Positions 1 through 11,100 of a DNA stretch of 64,000 bases are shown here, piece after piece (positions within the stretch are counted from its first letter, which is position 1; every line of letters starts with the position of its first letter). The stretch is from Kappaphycus alvarezii (taxonomy: Eukaryota; Rhodophyta; Florideophyceae; Gigartinales; Solieriaceae), in the NCBI GenBank assembly GCA_002205965.3, contig NADL03000697.1, positions 496,001 through 560,000 on the forward strand, written 5' to 3'. The notes under the pieces are model-generated. The model made no database searches. It was not told the origin of the DNA and saw only the letters and a program-made list of their open reading frames with translations. The position numbers and the translations under genes were made by a program.

Positions 1-1468
1 CAGATACTTAGAACCAACTACCCCAAGAAGGAGGGTTTCCGAGCGATGAATGTGCTACCGCGGTATAGTTGAACGAAAGAAAAGGAATGTATATGAAAGA
101 GAGTTGAAATGGCAACAAGCAAGTATGGAAGGGCCAGGGTCTACCACTGATGCTCTGCGACCAGCGTAGGAAAAATTTTCCTCAGGTCTGAAGTTGACTC
201 TCAACTTCCTACTACTCGGGACTTGACTTCAAAGTGTCTGCCAACTTGCTTGACATCTCAAAGAGGAAGCAGGTGCTCAGCTTATATAGACTTTTGGCTA
301 CACCTAGTTTCCGAAGAAAACTACAGAAGCTACCACGAAATGCAGAGAAACAATTTGTAGAGATGATAAACTCTAAACAAAATATACTTAAGAAACTAAC
401 AATCAGTAAGGTCCTCTTATTTCCCATTCTGTAAATCAGATCCAAAAAAATTTTCCAAACTATCCATGCTGCCCGAGCATTCCCCCCAAATATCTGCGAA
501 CAGGTCATAGCTCTCTATTTCCTCCTGGGAGATATCTAAACTAATAAAGATATCTCCATCCGGTTCCAGCGTCGGCACCACTTGTTCCATACTCTCCATT
601 CCAGGCCCCACCAGTCCAACACTTTCCATGCCCCGTGTTCTCTCATCCACCTCATCCTCATCATCCTCATCATCCTCATCATCCTCATCCTCCTCCTCTT
701 TATCCTTGCCATACTCCCTATCCCCCCCGTTATTAACCTCGTAGACAAATTCAGGGGCTATCCGCTTCTCGAAGGTCTCCCCAGCTCCCTCCTTGAAGTC
801 CCAATCCAGCCCCTTACCTACCTCCTCTGCCTCATCCTCAATAAAAAGGAGACGCATGAATTCGATGACCCTCCTTTTGGTTTGCCGGCGCAGGTAGTCC
901 TCGCGGTTAGTATGTCCGCAAGGGAGTAGGGGAATCGAGTTTAGGGGGCGGGGATGGCGATTTTTGGAAATGACTTTCGAGGGGCATAGATTGTTCCTTT
1001 TGGTAGCCTTTGGACATGGGAGGCAATAGGGGTGTTTTGGGTGTGTGGAGGGAGAGAGATTATGAGTAAAATGATCAGGGAATGTTAAAACTTGGAATAA
1101 AGAGGTTTAAATATGCTCCTGAATCAGGTTCTATAGATTAGGAATAGGTAAAATAAATTTGTAAGGGATTTTGTAGTAGTTTATTTGCGCCCTTTTTCTC
1201 GAAAAAGCGAATTTGGAGGAGCAGGTAAGCTAAAAGGGAAAAAGAACTTGATTCGGGATCGATTCAGAGGAGTAGATACAGTGTAAAAATATCTAGATAA
1301 AATGGAAGTAAATCTGGAGAGGACCGCGGTAATGATAAGCGAGGATCAGGGAGGATGAGGAAGGACCGGAACTATAAGCAAATTTGGACAAGGAGAGGTA
1401 GTACAGTAAGCTAAAGGTCTGTAGATGACGGTGACAAGAAATCCGTTCCTATCAGCACGTGCCTAACA
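1..1468 (-). repeat. Long LTR (type A), 3' LTR of the first Ty3 element, partial
   Basis: On the minus strand this LTR begins TGTTAGGC at 1468. Its R/U5 end is cut by the window. It matches the solo LTRs at 8033-9517 and 32621-34145 along its length. It has a TATATA motif near 280 and an acidic open frame in U3 (about 417-985). A polypurine stretch lies just outside it at about 1469-1476, followed by the polyprotein C-terminus. Confidence 0.85.
417..985 (-). pseudogene. U3-embedded acidic ORF, copy 1 (fossil)
   Basis: Part of the LTR above. The frame gives a basic N-terminal region (SKVISKN), a YLRRQTKRRVIEF-like segment, a long Asp/Glu tract, and a conserved C-terminus with GPGMESM, EPDGDIF and DISQEE motifs. 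The same order of parts recurs in the LTRs at 5901-7230, 8033-9517, 32621-34145 and 49668-50632. No known family is recognised. It lies upstream of the TATA box, so it would be transcribed from the 3' LTR at the end of the genomic RNA. Confidence 0.6.
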
Positions 1469-1499
1469 ACCCCCCGCACTTAGGTGGAACGTCCCGTCT

Positions 1500-2480
1500 C
1501 GTCCTCAATGCTCTTGTTGTTTTTGTGGTAGTTCTCTCCATTCATCAGGGAGAGTATTGGGTTCACTGAAAGGATATAGTAGTAGCTCATTTCCAGTATG
1601 ATGAGAGAGCGTGTACCGTGCGATGACCGTCTCATCTCCTTGGTCAATAGTTTCGTAGATTCGGCCTATGGTTTCATAGTGTTCTCTAATGAGCCCCTCC
1701 CGTTTCACTTCTCCAAGCCTTCCAAATGTGAGGTAGTAAATGTAGTATGCAAACTTTTCTGGTAACGAGTCAGGAAACGAGTATCTGAAGGAGAAAAAAA
1801 ATCACCAAATGAGGATTGAGTTCTCACGAGTATGGTGCTCCCCGTGAATGGTCTGGAAGCACACGCATATACTAATGGCAATAAAGGAAATTACTTCTGC
1901 TTCTTGAGGGTCCTCTGTCATTTCGCGAGGCCAACGTCTAATTGGTAGCCGTCCAATAATTAAGGATGCATAGTTTCCCCCTGGGAGACTTGGCGGTGTT
2001 TGATGAGGTCTTTTTGTTGATCCTCCTCGCTGCTCTCGACGCCTTGCCATCTTCGATGATCCGCCCCGATCACTTGATGGTCCTGCTTGTATCATCATGA
2101 TGGTCTCGGGAGGATCTTGGTCTTCAGCTGAGCTTGTGTTTCTGAGCAGAGAAACGTAAGATTCCCATAGAGGATATGGGACCAGTCGATATTCCATATC
2201 AGGGGCAAGCTGTAACCTCTCAGTGGCACATCTTGGTTGTTCTTAAGAAACACGTAAATCGGATGTACAATGTTCAGATATGTTTGCGACAAGTCTCCGA
2301 TAGCTACCATTCCATACCTTTCCATAGAGTAATGATATATTACCTCCACAGACTCTGGACCTGCTTCCGTGAACGTTCGGTTTTAGAATGAAAATAGGAC
2401 TCTTATTAATAGTCGGAAATATACTTGAGGTAGCAATGGTCAGTTCAATGTACGAAAACATAGGCATATATTAATATAGA
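1500..2480 (-). other. Post-integrase C-terminal module of Ty3 polyprotein (fossil)
   Basis: Homologous to the C-terminal extension of the element at 35584-43100. It holds a first repeat (about 2095-2480, with YHYSMERYGMVAIGDLSQTY), a Pro/Gly/Ser-rich linker, and a second repeat (about 1505-1900) ending in a HHTGNELLLYPF segment close to the 3' LTR. It is fossil sequence. It shows that the extension is ancestral to the family and not an oddity of one copy. Confidence 0.7.
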
Positions 2481-5400
2481 AATGGATGATTACGTGGAGT
2501 TCGTAGTAGTCCCGCATAATCGAGATTATACATTCCCAGGCCCTTTTTCCTCCTATTGGAATCATTTTATAGTTAAAGATGAGTATGCCCCGTGGTTGCG
2601 CATAGTCCTGTGTGAGAAGGAATTATTCAGGCCTCTGATGATAACAGACCAGACGACATGCATGGCTGGCCCACCTTGATCTCTTTTCTCAGCTTGAACA
2701 GAGCGATAATGCGGGTGTCTTTCCTCCATGGCGATTCAAGGGTTAGAGTACTTTGCTTGAAAGGCCGGCCACTTCACAGCCTGTTGCATTCCTTTTCCGT
2801 GTGCCACAAGTGCTTTAGCTCCGAATGAAATAGTTCGGACTGGATGCTCTTCATCTTTATTTCTTGTCGGTTTTAGCGCGCGGTGTGATCTCCAGTCTTC
2901 AGTAGTCCGTAGTTCGACTTCTCTACTCTCTTCATCGATAATATTAGTTTCCATACCTCTCTGTAACATTTTAGGAGCTCTTCCGTACATTAGCTCGAAC
3001 AGAGACCGTCCACTTCTTCCTCTTCTTCGACGATAGCCGTATAACACTTTTGGTAAGGCATCTTCCCAGTGTATTTCATTCTCCGACATAGTTTTCGATA
3101 TTACTCGTTTGATTGTTCCAACCATCCTGTCCGTTCGCCCGTTTTATATAGGAGCGTATGCTAGAGCTGTCTTCTGCTGAATCCCTTTCTCTTCCATAAA
3201 ACGAAGCAGTGAGGATGCAGTAAAACGAAGGGCGGTATCCGACTCGGTCCTTTTTGGAATGCCAAACGGTTCAATTATTTGTTTATCGAGTAATCTCAGG
3301 ACTACTTCTGCATTTGCCTCCTCAAGTGCAACGGCTATTGGCCATCCAGTAGGATGTTCCACCCCTATAAGAAGATATTTGTTTCCAGAAGAGGTGTCCT
3401 TGACCATGGGGATGAAACTGATCAAATAATATCACTTTCCAGCATACTTGTAACATTCTCTGAGATAAAGTGGTCATATTTCGGCTGTTGACGTCTAGGC
3501 CTGTGATAAATTGGTTGAGTACCGGTAAGTTCAAATGAGTGAGTGACTGGTACACTTGCTTGTCTTAGATCTGAAACGCTCCATGCAATTACTTCGGTAG
3601 ATGTTAACATGTCGGATATTTTCATTGAGGCGGGGGCTGGAAGGTGCTGTAATTTTTCTTGAATTTCTGCCATCTGGCGCTGCTCTTCGTTTTGATTCTC
3701 ACCCTCCAAATTTTGACGGACCTCTTCTGGCGTACTCACATCTTCAGATATGGAATTAGACATATTCTTGTTTTCCTTTCAAATTTAATCTTCTTTAATG
3801 CTCTGAATTCCGTCCTTTGATTCTATATTATCGCAGAAAGAAACACATTCAGGTGTCAAACCTACCCTAGAATTCCAGTCGTCATCTGTTCCAAACCCAG
3901 AATCATAATCATCCCGTGCCATGTTCATTGTCCCCGAGCGTACCCTTGTCCACTTCCGAAAGCGTTAGTTGGTTCGGAATCTTCGCTGTCATAGCTAGAA
4001 GTGAAATTTCCACTGTCAGTTTCCCTTAAATCTTCCAGATGTGTGCTTTTGTCGAAATCAAGGGGTATCTTCACGGTTCTAACGTCAATATTAACTGAAA
4101 AGATTCGGTTGCCCAAGTCAATGCATGTCTCTAGTCTTTTCATGGTAGGGCAGCCAGTGATTGCATCGAAAGGGAGATGCGGCATGACCAGAAAATTTAC
4201 ATCAACTTTAGAGTTCCCAAAGAACACGGAAACCTTGCCAACAGTGCCCATTCATTTTGAGACTGTTCCATCCGCCACAATTATTCTTCGAATAGTTGGA
4301 ATGATTTCAAGATCTAGATCTATCACCAAAGTTTCTGAAATGAGCTTTGGAACAGCGACCAAATCGAAAAGAGCTTGGATTTTCATTCCCAATACTTTGA
4401 TTGGTACCAGCTGAAGACGTCTTGGTGCTGGCGAGGCCGATTGAAAAAACAGTTTCTTACCCTTAGAGGACTTATTAGACCTGATAATTTTTTTCGAGTT
4501 CTTCTCTCGCGTCCTCTGCGTCGCCCCTCAAAAGTTGACCAAACGTTATCCCAGTTGGGGCTGATGCAAGTTCAGCCACCAAATTGTACTTCTTCACATA
4601 TTCTAGTACGTCCTTCGGGATACTCTTAAATTTCTTACCCTTTTTCGTCTTCTTGGCCGAAGTATTTCTCACTCCTGGAACAACTTGATCAGACCTCTTG
4701 GTTCGAGGAGGTACAGGTGCTGGGATATGCTCCATCATTCCTTAATCTAGCATAGGTTTTTCGATAAAATGTTCCCTTCTCCATCCCTTTTTGCCATATT
4801 GACTTGACTGATTTCTTCAGCGATGGATAAATTACCGGCATCCAGCATCCGTGAAACTTTGATCCTTTCTGTTTTGTAAGATTTTTATCTGTGGGTCTGA
4901 TTCGCTCCTCGCGTCCGATAGATATGCTCTTCTGTTGTCTTTAGACCAGCAGTTACTTTCATGATGCCCGTAACGTCCGCACTTTCCACAACGAGTGTTT
5001 CTATGTGGATTATCAGGACACCTATTGGCAAAGTGTCCAGACTTCTTACAGTAAGAACAGACTTCTGCGGCCGTAGGGGCCCCAGACTGGTTCTTCTTAA
5101 TGGTAAGAGTAAGGCTTTCCAACTGCGAGGTTATCATGTCAAGTCGATTATCGAATCGGGTTTCCAACCTTTCTTCCAAGTTTTTGACATCGCTCCTGAC
5201 AGATTACAATGCTGCTGCATTAGTAGCCGGCCTTTGATAATTCTTTTCAGGATGTACGATGGAGACCGATGTACGGTTTTCCCTCGTTGCCTCACTCAGT
5301 GACTGAAAGGTCTCCGAATTTTTGACAGATTCTACCAAGGTATCCTTCAGTTCATAAAAAGTGTGAGGGCCCTTGATGAGGAGGAAATCGGAGAGCCGCT

Positions 5401-5900
5401 TATCTCCCATCGCCGCCTTACGCAGCATTCCGTACTTGGCTTGGGCGTTGAACCCGGCCTTTTCATATTGATCACACACGTACAACAATGAGTTTAATAA
5501 AGTGTTGAAGTTGATTCGGGCCTCTATGGCGGTACGTATCATCTCATCTGGTTCTACCTTCTTAGCATATTCTTTCACAAGCCACTCACATACCTCACCG
5601 AAGTTACGCCTATTCCCATTCAGAGACCACCCGTTGATAAACGTGGCCTTATATTTGTGCTTTGCGTCACCATGAAGATAGGCGAAGATACTTTCGGCCT
5701 TCTTTTCATCGCTCTTCTCACGCATCAAAACGTTGACATGTGTATAGACAAAATCCTCGACGTCTTCAATCTTGCCCCCTATGAACGTTATACGAGCAGC
5801 GTTAAAATCCATGGTTACAGAAAAGAAATCCCTCCGAAGTGTTCCTTACTACTGCTCAACTCTAAAACCTTGGGTGCAACCCCTCCACAACAGTACCAAG

Positions 5901-7230
5901 TGATAGGGGTAAATCGTTGGGAGAAGAGATAATCAGAACCAACTACCCCAAGAAGGAGGTGTTGCGAGCGACACAAGTGCTACCGTGGTATAGTTGAACG
6001 AACAAAAAGGAATGTTTATGGAAGAGAGTTGAGAAAGATACAAGCAAATATGGCAGGAAGAGGGTCTACCACAGATGCTCTGGGACCAGCTTGGAAAAAA
6101 TGTTTCTTGGGTCTGAAGTTGACTCTCAAGTCCCTACTACTCGGAGCTTGACCTGAAGTTGTCTGCCAACTTGCTTGACCTCCGCAAGAGGAAGTAGTTT
6201 ACTCAGCTTATATAGCTATCCCTAAAGTCTCACAGAAACATATTAAGAACCATCAAATGCACCAAATGCAATCTTGTGAAAGAGAAAGACTAACAGCAGA
6301 TACTATCAGGATAAATATCTAGATTCTTTCCTTAATATCTCACTCCTCTATATCAGAACCAAACAGTTCCCCCAAAATATCCATCCCACCCAGGCAGTCG
6401 ACACAAATATCCGAAACGGCCATTGCCTCCTGCGAAATATCTAGATCACTGAGGACGCCGCCATCCGGTTCCAGATTCGGGACAACCAGGTCCTTATTTT
6501 CTGGCTCGTTTCCCACTAATCCAGCACTTTTCATGTTTCTCTCCCCTCATCCTCCTCATCCTTCTCATTCCCCTCTTCACTCCTCTCTTCACCTTCGTCA
6601 GAAGAGTCAGATATCACAATGAATACCTCAGTCTCCCCTTCATTCTCCATGGGAGCTCTCCCACCGTTATACATTAGTGGCTCCCACGGATCCACGCAGT
6701 CCTCCTCTTCTTCCTCCTCTTCGTCTTCTTCTTTCTCTGCATCCTCTGCCTTCTTGAAGCGGTTATGGCGGACCCATTCCCGAACGCGTTCCAGGTCCAA
6801 CCTTCTACAGTAACCATCGTAATCAGCAAGACCATTTTCCATCAGGGCCAAAGCGTTGAGTGGACGACGGCCTCGGGATGACTTGGTGATGGTGAGGGAA
6901 GGGCGGAAGTTGGTCATGTTAAGGGCCAAAAAAAGGGCGAGTTGATAGGGTAGTTGATGGCGGGGGGTTGCCTCAACGACGTCGATTTCAAACTTTAAAT
7001 ACTGGGACGCCTTCGAAAAGTAAGACGACCTTGGACATGTATAGTAACGACACCTACTAATGACACAGGGTCTTAAAATAAAAAAATCAATCCATGATTT
7101 TGCGACCCTCATCCAAATTAAAAATATCTTGCAAATTCAGAAACTATAAAAATATCTTCCAAATTCCGATACTGTATACAATTTTGGTCCTCTCCTAGAT
7201 TTTTTTTCGTGTGCGATTTTGCGCACATCA
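5901..7230 (-). repeat. LTR (type B with U3 ORF), 5' LTR of the first Ty3 element
   Basis: 1330 bp. On the minus strand it starts TGATGTGCGC at 7230 and ends ACCCCTATCA at 5901. The U3 start and the R/U5 end match the 720-bp LTRs of the element at 35584-43100. This LTR also carries about 600 bp of U3 with an acidic ORF that those LTRs lack. Confidence 0.85.
6340..6917 (-). CDS. U3-embedded acidic ORF, copy 2 (type B LTR; fossil)
   Basis: One of the better-preserved copies of the LTR-borne acidic protein. From the ATG at 6917 it reads MTNFRPSLTITKSS and a basic segment, then a Tyr/Arg-rich stretch (YDGYCRRLDLERVREW), a Glu-rich tract, a PWEPLMYNGG segment and a second acidic stretch. It ends with EPDGGVLSDLDISQEAM and a terminal MDILGELFGSD. 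The motif order equals that of the type A LTR copies, although the rest of U3 differs. I recognise no domain. Being part of an LTR, it is treated as a fossil. Confidence 0.6.
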
Positions 7231-7891
7231 GTGTTCATACGTCTGTAAAAATCTCTCTTTCTTTCCTGGGTTTCCTATGTCCTTCTCTGTCATTTGGTTT
7301 TTCCATAGACCATCTTTTTCTTCGCAATGCCGATCGGGACCGACCACATCTTCCATGCATAAAATAACCCAAAAATTCCCCTTACCTCTGTATGTTTCAC
7401 CTGTGCTTTATTTGTAGTCCTCACGAAACAGTTGGATGTATTCGATTATCCTGTGTCCCAGTTTTCCGACTTCCTCGACCCATTCACACATTTTTTGCAT
7501 GCGTACCTGCTTCTAGTTCTGCCGGAATTGCTTCACGAAGTCATGTTCTTCGATTTAACGTTCTATCGCTGGTATTCTAGAGGAATCTCCCGCACATGAA
7601 TCTGTGATTTATGAAAATTTTTGTGCCGGTCCATGCTACAAGTGGTCCGAGACCGCTCTTTCGCTTACCTAAAGCTCTTCCCGTGCGTTGATCCGTCAAT
7701 GTATTCAAAGGGTCACGGAGGCGTAGTCCCGTTTCTGTTTTCTCCTTTCCTCCTCTCAGACTTCCGCTTAGATTCCCCCCGCTAGAGGTGTCAGACGACG
7801 AAGTAAACTACAACATTACTCACCCCTTCCGCAGCATAAGTTTCTTCTCTGTCTCTCGCAATCATCTAAACTTACGGTTTCCCGCCCTTTC
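7231..7891. other. No gene seen; short dispersed repeats
   Basis: AT-rich non-coding sequence. The first 35 bases resemble about 9868-9900 (a CTCTCT-rich block). About 7335-7385, reverse complemented, shares an ATGCATGGAAGATGTGGTC block with about 11105-11125. No supportable coding region. Confidence 0.5.
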
Positions 7892-8032
7892 TCACTGGCT
7901 TCGGTTTTCCAAGTCTTTCAAATTCTCCAATGCCCTTTTCTGTCCGGAACGCGCTTTCGCTGCGCCATAGGAGTCGTAAGCGTGCCAAAATAGGTCACGG
8001 GTCAGGCTCTTTAGGGGAGAGGACGTAGAAGG
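7892..8032 (-). pseudogene. LINE ORF2 fragment, left part
   Basis: The minus-strand frame reads SSPLKSLTRDLFWHAYDSYG and continues the LINE frame at 9518-9790. If the solo LTR at 8033-9517 and one copy of its GAAGG duplication are removed, the two pieces abut. The segment lies after the GGL(G/R)L motif of the LINE post-RT region and runs to a stop near 7892. I see no RT core here. Confidence 0.6.
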
Positions 8033-9517
8033 TGATAGGGATAAATCGGCAGGGAAAGAGGTCCTCAGAACCAATTACTCCAAGAAGGAGGTGTTGCAAT
8101 CGAGAAAAGTGCTACCGTGGTATAGTTGAACGAACAAAAAATGGTGGATAGGGAAGACAGTGGAATGGGCTACAAGCAAGTATGGAAGGAGCAGGGTCTA
8201 CCACCTATGCTTAGTGACTAGCGAAAAATAAATTCTTCTTGGGTCTGAAGTTGACTCTCAACTTCCTAGCTATTTGGGACTGGGCTTGAATTTGTCTGCC
8301 AACTTGCTTGAACTCTCCATGAGGAAGCAGTTTACTCAGCTTAGATAGACTTTTGGCTACCCCTGAAGTCGGAAAAAAACTACAGAAGGAACCAAGAAAT
8401 GCATAAAACAATTTTAATGGACTATATACTCTAGACGAAAGATATTTAAGAAACTACAACCATTGAGGTCCTCTTATTTACGATTCTCTGAATAAAATCC
8501 GAACAACTCCTCTAAAATATCCATGCTGTCCAAACAGTCCCCACAAATATCTTCGAACGGCTCATAGCTCTCTATTCCTTCCTGGGAGACATCAAAACTA
8601 CTAAATATATCTCCATCCGGTTCCAGCGTCTGCACAAATTGATCCATACTCTCCATTCCAGGCCCCACCAGTCCAACACTTTCCATGCCCCCGGTTCCCT
8701 CATCCTCCTCCTCCTCCTCCTCCTCTTCCTCCCCATTCTCCTCTTCCTCCCCATCCTCCTCTTCCTACCCATTCTCCATCTCCTCCCCATCCTTCTCCTG
8801 AGTCTCGTACACTAGCTCAAGGGCTAATCATTCCTCGAAGGACTCCCGCTCCCCTCCTGGACTTTCTCAGTCTCATCCTCTCTTACTTCCCTTGCCTCTT
8901 CTCTATGAATAGGCGGCGAACGAACTCGATGATTTTCTTCTCACGTTGCCAGCAGATGTAGTCGTCGGCATCAGTTGGCCCGTAGGCGGCGAGACGGAGG
9001 TCATTGATGAGGCGGGAACGGCGGTTTTTGGAGATAGGGGCAGAAGGGCGATTTGACATCATATTTCTGGAAAAAGGGTGAGCGGGGTGTGTGGGGTTAG
9101 AGTAGTGATGAGTAAAATGATCAGGGACGTTTAAAACTTGCAATAAAAGCGTTTAAATAGGCTCCCGGGGTAGGTTCTATGGATTGGAAATAGGTAAAAT
9201 AAATCAGTAAGGGATTTTGTAGTAGTGCATTTTCGCCCTTTTTCTCGAAAAAGCCGAATTTGGAGGAGGACGTAAGCAAAAAGGAAAAGAGAACTTGATT
9301 CTGGATCGACTCAGAGGGGTAGATACAGAATAAAAATATATACATAAAATGGAAGTAAATTTGGAGAGGACCGCAGTAATGATAAGCGAGGTTCAGGGAG
9401 AACAAGAAAGGACCGGAACTATAAGCAAATTTGGACAAGGAGAGGTAGTACAGTAAACTAAAGGCCTGTAGATGACGGCGACAAAAAAAATCCGTTCCTA
9501 TCAGCACGCGCCTAACA
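8033..9517 (-). repeat. Solo LTR (type A) with 5-bp target duplication GAAGG
   Basis: 1485 bp. Its ends are TGATAGGG at 8033 and CCTAACA at 9517, that is TGTTAGG...CCCTATCA on the minus strand. It is flanked by perfect GAAGG copies at 8028-8032 and 9518-9522. No internal region is present, so it is a solo LTR left by LTR-LTR recombination. It is inserted into a LINE fragment. It has a TATA motif near 8340 and the U3 acidic ORF. Confidence 0.9.
8474..9059 (-). pseudogene. U3-embedded acidic ORF, copy 3 (solo LTR; fossil)
   Basis: This copy shows the conserved N-terminus clearly: MSNRPSAPISKNRRSRL, then a DDYICWQREKKIIEFVRRL segment. An acidic tract encoded by a CTC/CTT-rich microsatellite (about 8696-8770) follows. 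The C-terminal block has GPGMESMDQ, EPDGDIF, DVSQEGIESYEPF and MDILEELFG. It is the third member of the LTR-borne family and is treated as a fossil. Confidence 0.6.
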
Positions 9518-9790
9518 GAAGGAACAAGACCTTGAATCAGTGGGAGGCTAGAGAGGACAGAAGCAACGTAGCAAACATCGCTAAATAGCAATGTGGAAGT
9601 GAGCCTGAGGCCGCCCATGCAGGGAGGTAACTGGGCGAGCTTCCAGCAACGGGAGGGAATGGCACCATGCAGATCCTCAAAGACCATTTGCAGTCCAGAG
9701 TCGAACGCGCCGGGTCTAGAAACAATAATATGTGGGGGGGTACATCGGAGGACATACGGTAAAGCATGCGGCAGGCTCTGGCACAATTGC
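9518..9790 (-). pseudogene. LINE ORF2 fragment, post-RT region
   Basis: The minus-strand frame reads ...CWKLAQLPPCMGGLRLTSTL... then DVCYVASVLSS. This fits the post-RT segment of many LINEs (LP..GGLGLR......AAYLAS) known from established families. It continues at 7892-8032 across the solo LTR. The usual GGLGL is GGLRL here. No catalytic RT motifs are in this piece. Confidence 0.6.
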
Positions 9791-10296
9791 GAGGGAATAA
9801 GATAGCTTCATTTTCATGCTACTAGCAGCTACACAGCCATGATTTGTAATTCTGTAGTCCTGATATGTTCACGCGTTAGTAAAAGTCTCTCTCTCTCTCC
9901 TTGTATCGCAAATTGTACAATAAAATACCCGAAGTTTCTATTGGACTGCAACTGTGAGCTTCAACTCATCATTTCGCACTTTGTTTTCTGCTGGGGAAAA
10001 TGGGGGGTTAATTTACTGCGGTTGATATGTGGGTTGGTACCCAGTAAATTTGTGCCGGAGCGTAGATACCGTATCATGGCCAAGCCAATTGTGAAACCGT
10101 GCAATGCGTCGAAAACTGTAGATGGCACTGCAATCTACTAGAAGGTGGAAGGGAAGCCAGCAGCAAACAAACGATATTGGATGTTACTGTCAATGCAGAG
10201 TGCCACTGTAAAAGAATGCCTCTAAACTTCGATAACTGTTCCATTGCGCGAGTGGCAACAGTTCTCGCGAGTTCCTTGACGACGGAGAACGCCGCC
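9791..10296. other. Non-coding, short dispersed repeats
   Basis: Holds a CTCTCTCT block (about 9888-9900) shared with about 7240-7265. About 9991-10035 is shared with about 46598-46645 (GGGG-AA-ATGGGGGGTT). About 10150-10205 resembles 11665-11710. No gene supported. Confidence 0.5.
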
Positions 10297-10336
10297 GGAT
10301 GCCATCCTCCAAGCGTGGATGCCATCCTCCAAGCGT
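10297..10336. repeat. Perfect 20-bp tandem duplication
   Basis: GGATGCCATCCTCCAAGCGT occurs twice head to tail (10297-10316, 10317-10336). Confidence 0.95.
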
Positions 10337-10424
10337 TGAGATGGGAACAAGAACCAGCCTGTTTCTCCCAGGCAGCTCAGCAAGGAATCCTTGTTATTTC
10401 CGCTGCTTCTCTGCGTGGGCTGCG

Positions 10425-10500
10425 TTGAGGCTTATGAGTGGGTTGAAAGCCCTTGCTCTTGCGTGGGAGGGAGCGAGCGAGTTGACGAAGGTTTTCTGTT
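10425..10500 (-). pseudogene. Short LINE C-terminal fragment
   Basis: The minus strand reads FVNSLAPSHARARAFNPL, closely matching FVNPLAPSNRRVRAFNPM of the LINE fragment at 34146-34865. This is the stretch near the end of LINE ORF2. Only about 25 residues are kept. Confidence 0.5.
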
Positions 10501-10617
10501 GCACGGGTTGCAAGCGCGTCAAGTTCTAACCAGACGCTTTTATTATTAGTATCTCTGATACCCCCTTCACATTTTCTCCTACAGGGGGAAAAGGGGGGGT
10601 CTTTATTTAGAGGGGGG

Positions 10618-11011
10618 AACGTTTGGGTGTTTTACTCTTGGAAGAGATATCCGATCTATCCCATGGTTTTCCAGACAACCACATTGGACTCAAAATGGGT
10701 ATACCAACACAGTAATGGGGAAGGAACTACGCTCCCTAAACTGATACCTTCAGGCCAGCCATCAAGCAGGCCGCTTTATTGAGATGTATGGATTGACTGG
10801 AACCCGTTCGGAGTTGCAAACTTGAAAGTTATATAAAATATATGTACCGACGGTCGAAGCAATTAGAAATCATTGCCGTTGAATGCTAGCACCAGCAACA
10901 GTCTACCGGAAAGTCGATGGGGTCCCAGCGCTCCTACATGCTTTCTCCAAATCCCGTAAATATTGCAGACACGATCGGATATATCTTCCAAGAGTAAAAC
11001 ACTCAAATGTT
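10618..11011. mobile_element. MITE-like element with about 39-bp inverted ends
   Basis: The left end, AACGTTTGGGTGTTTTACTC and onward (10618-10656), is repeated inverted at 10973-11011 as GATCGGATATATCTTCC...CAAATGTT. The first 160 bp also occur at 16887-17060, 34869-35035 and 43170-43300, always in plus orientation. No coding capacity, so a non-autonomous DNA element is likely. I could not find a clean target duplication. Confidence 0.6.
10777..10921 (+). repeat. 145-bp repeat, copy 1
   Basis: Matches 11515-11661 (TTGAGATGTATGGA... through CAACAGTCTACC...AAGTCGATGG) at roughly 85% by eye. It is nested inside the inverted-repeat element 10618-11011. Confidence 0.75.
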
Positions 11012-11059
11012 ATCCTGTAAATGTGGGAATTTTGGAGGTATTGTAATGTATACACACTG

Positions 11060-11100
11060 TATATCTTCCAACAATAAAAAGACCCAAAACTTTCCCCTTC
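11060..11100 (-). repeat. Variant inverted end of the R repeat family
   Basis: The reverse complement reads GGGGAAAGTTTTGGGTCTTT then TTATTGTTGGAAGATATACAG, a diverged form of the R repeat start. A possible partner in plus orientation is the GGGGAAAAGGGGGGGTCTTT block at about 10575-10600, so elements may be nested. Confidence 0.4.

Larger units (their letters stand above)
1..7230 (-). mobile_element. Ty3/Gypsy LTR retrotransposon, broken, minus strand, cut by window edge
   Basis: Reading right to left, the parts are: a 5' LTR (5901-7230); a primer-binding site at about 5881-5899 starting TTGGTACTG; a gag region at about 4830-5812 with two CCHC zinc knuckles near 4945-5058; an aspartic-protease-like region near 3925-4430; an integrase region near 2740-3430; a post-integrase module near 1500-2480; and a 3' LTR that ends at 1468 and runs off the window. 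Most of the reverse transcriptase and RNase H is not seen. Each part matches the better-preserved element at 35584-43100. The element is a fossil with several breaks, older than that one. The two LTRs have different U3 ends, which a normal single insertion would not give. Confidence 0.9.

Noticed and set aside
582-929. Plus-strand Ile/Leu/Ser-rich open stretch opposite the acidic ORF
   Set aside because: It is the antisense shadow of the Asp/Glu tract in the LTR U3 ORF. The same shadow occurs at 33228-33566 and 49867-50217.
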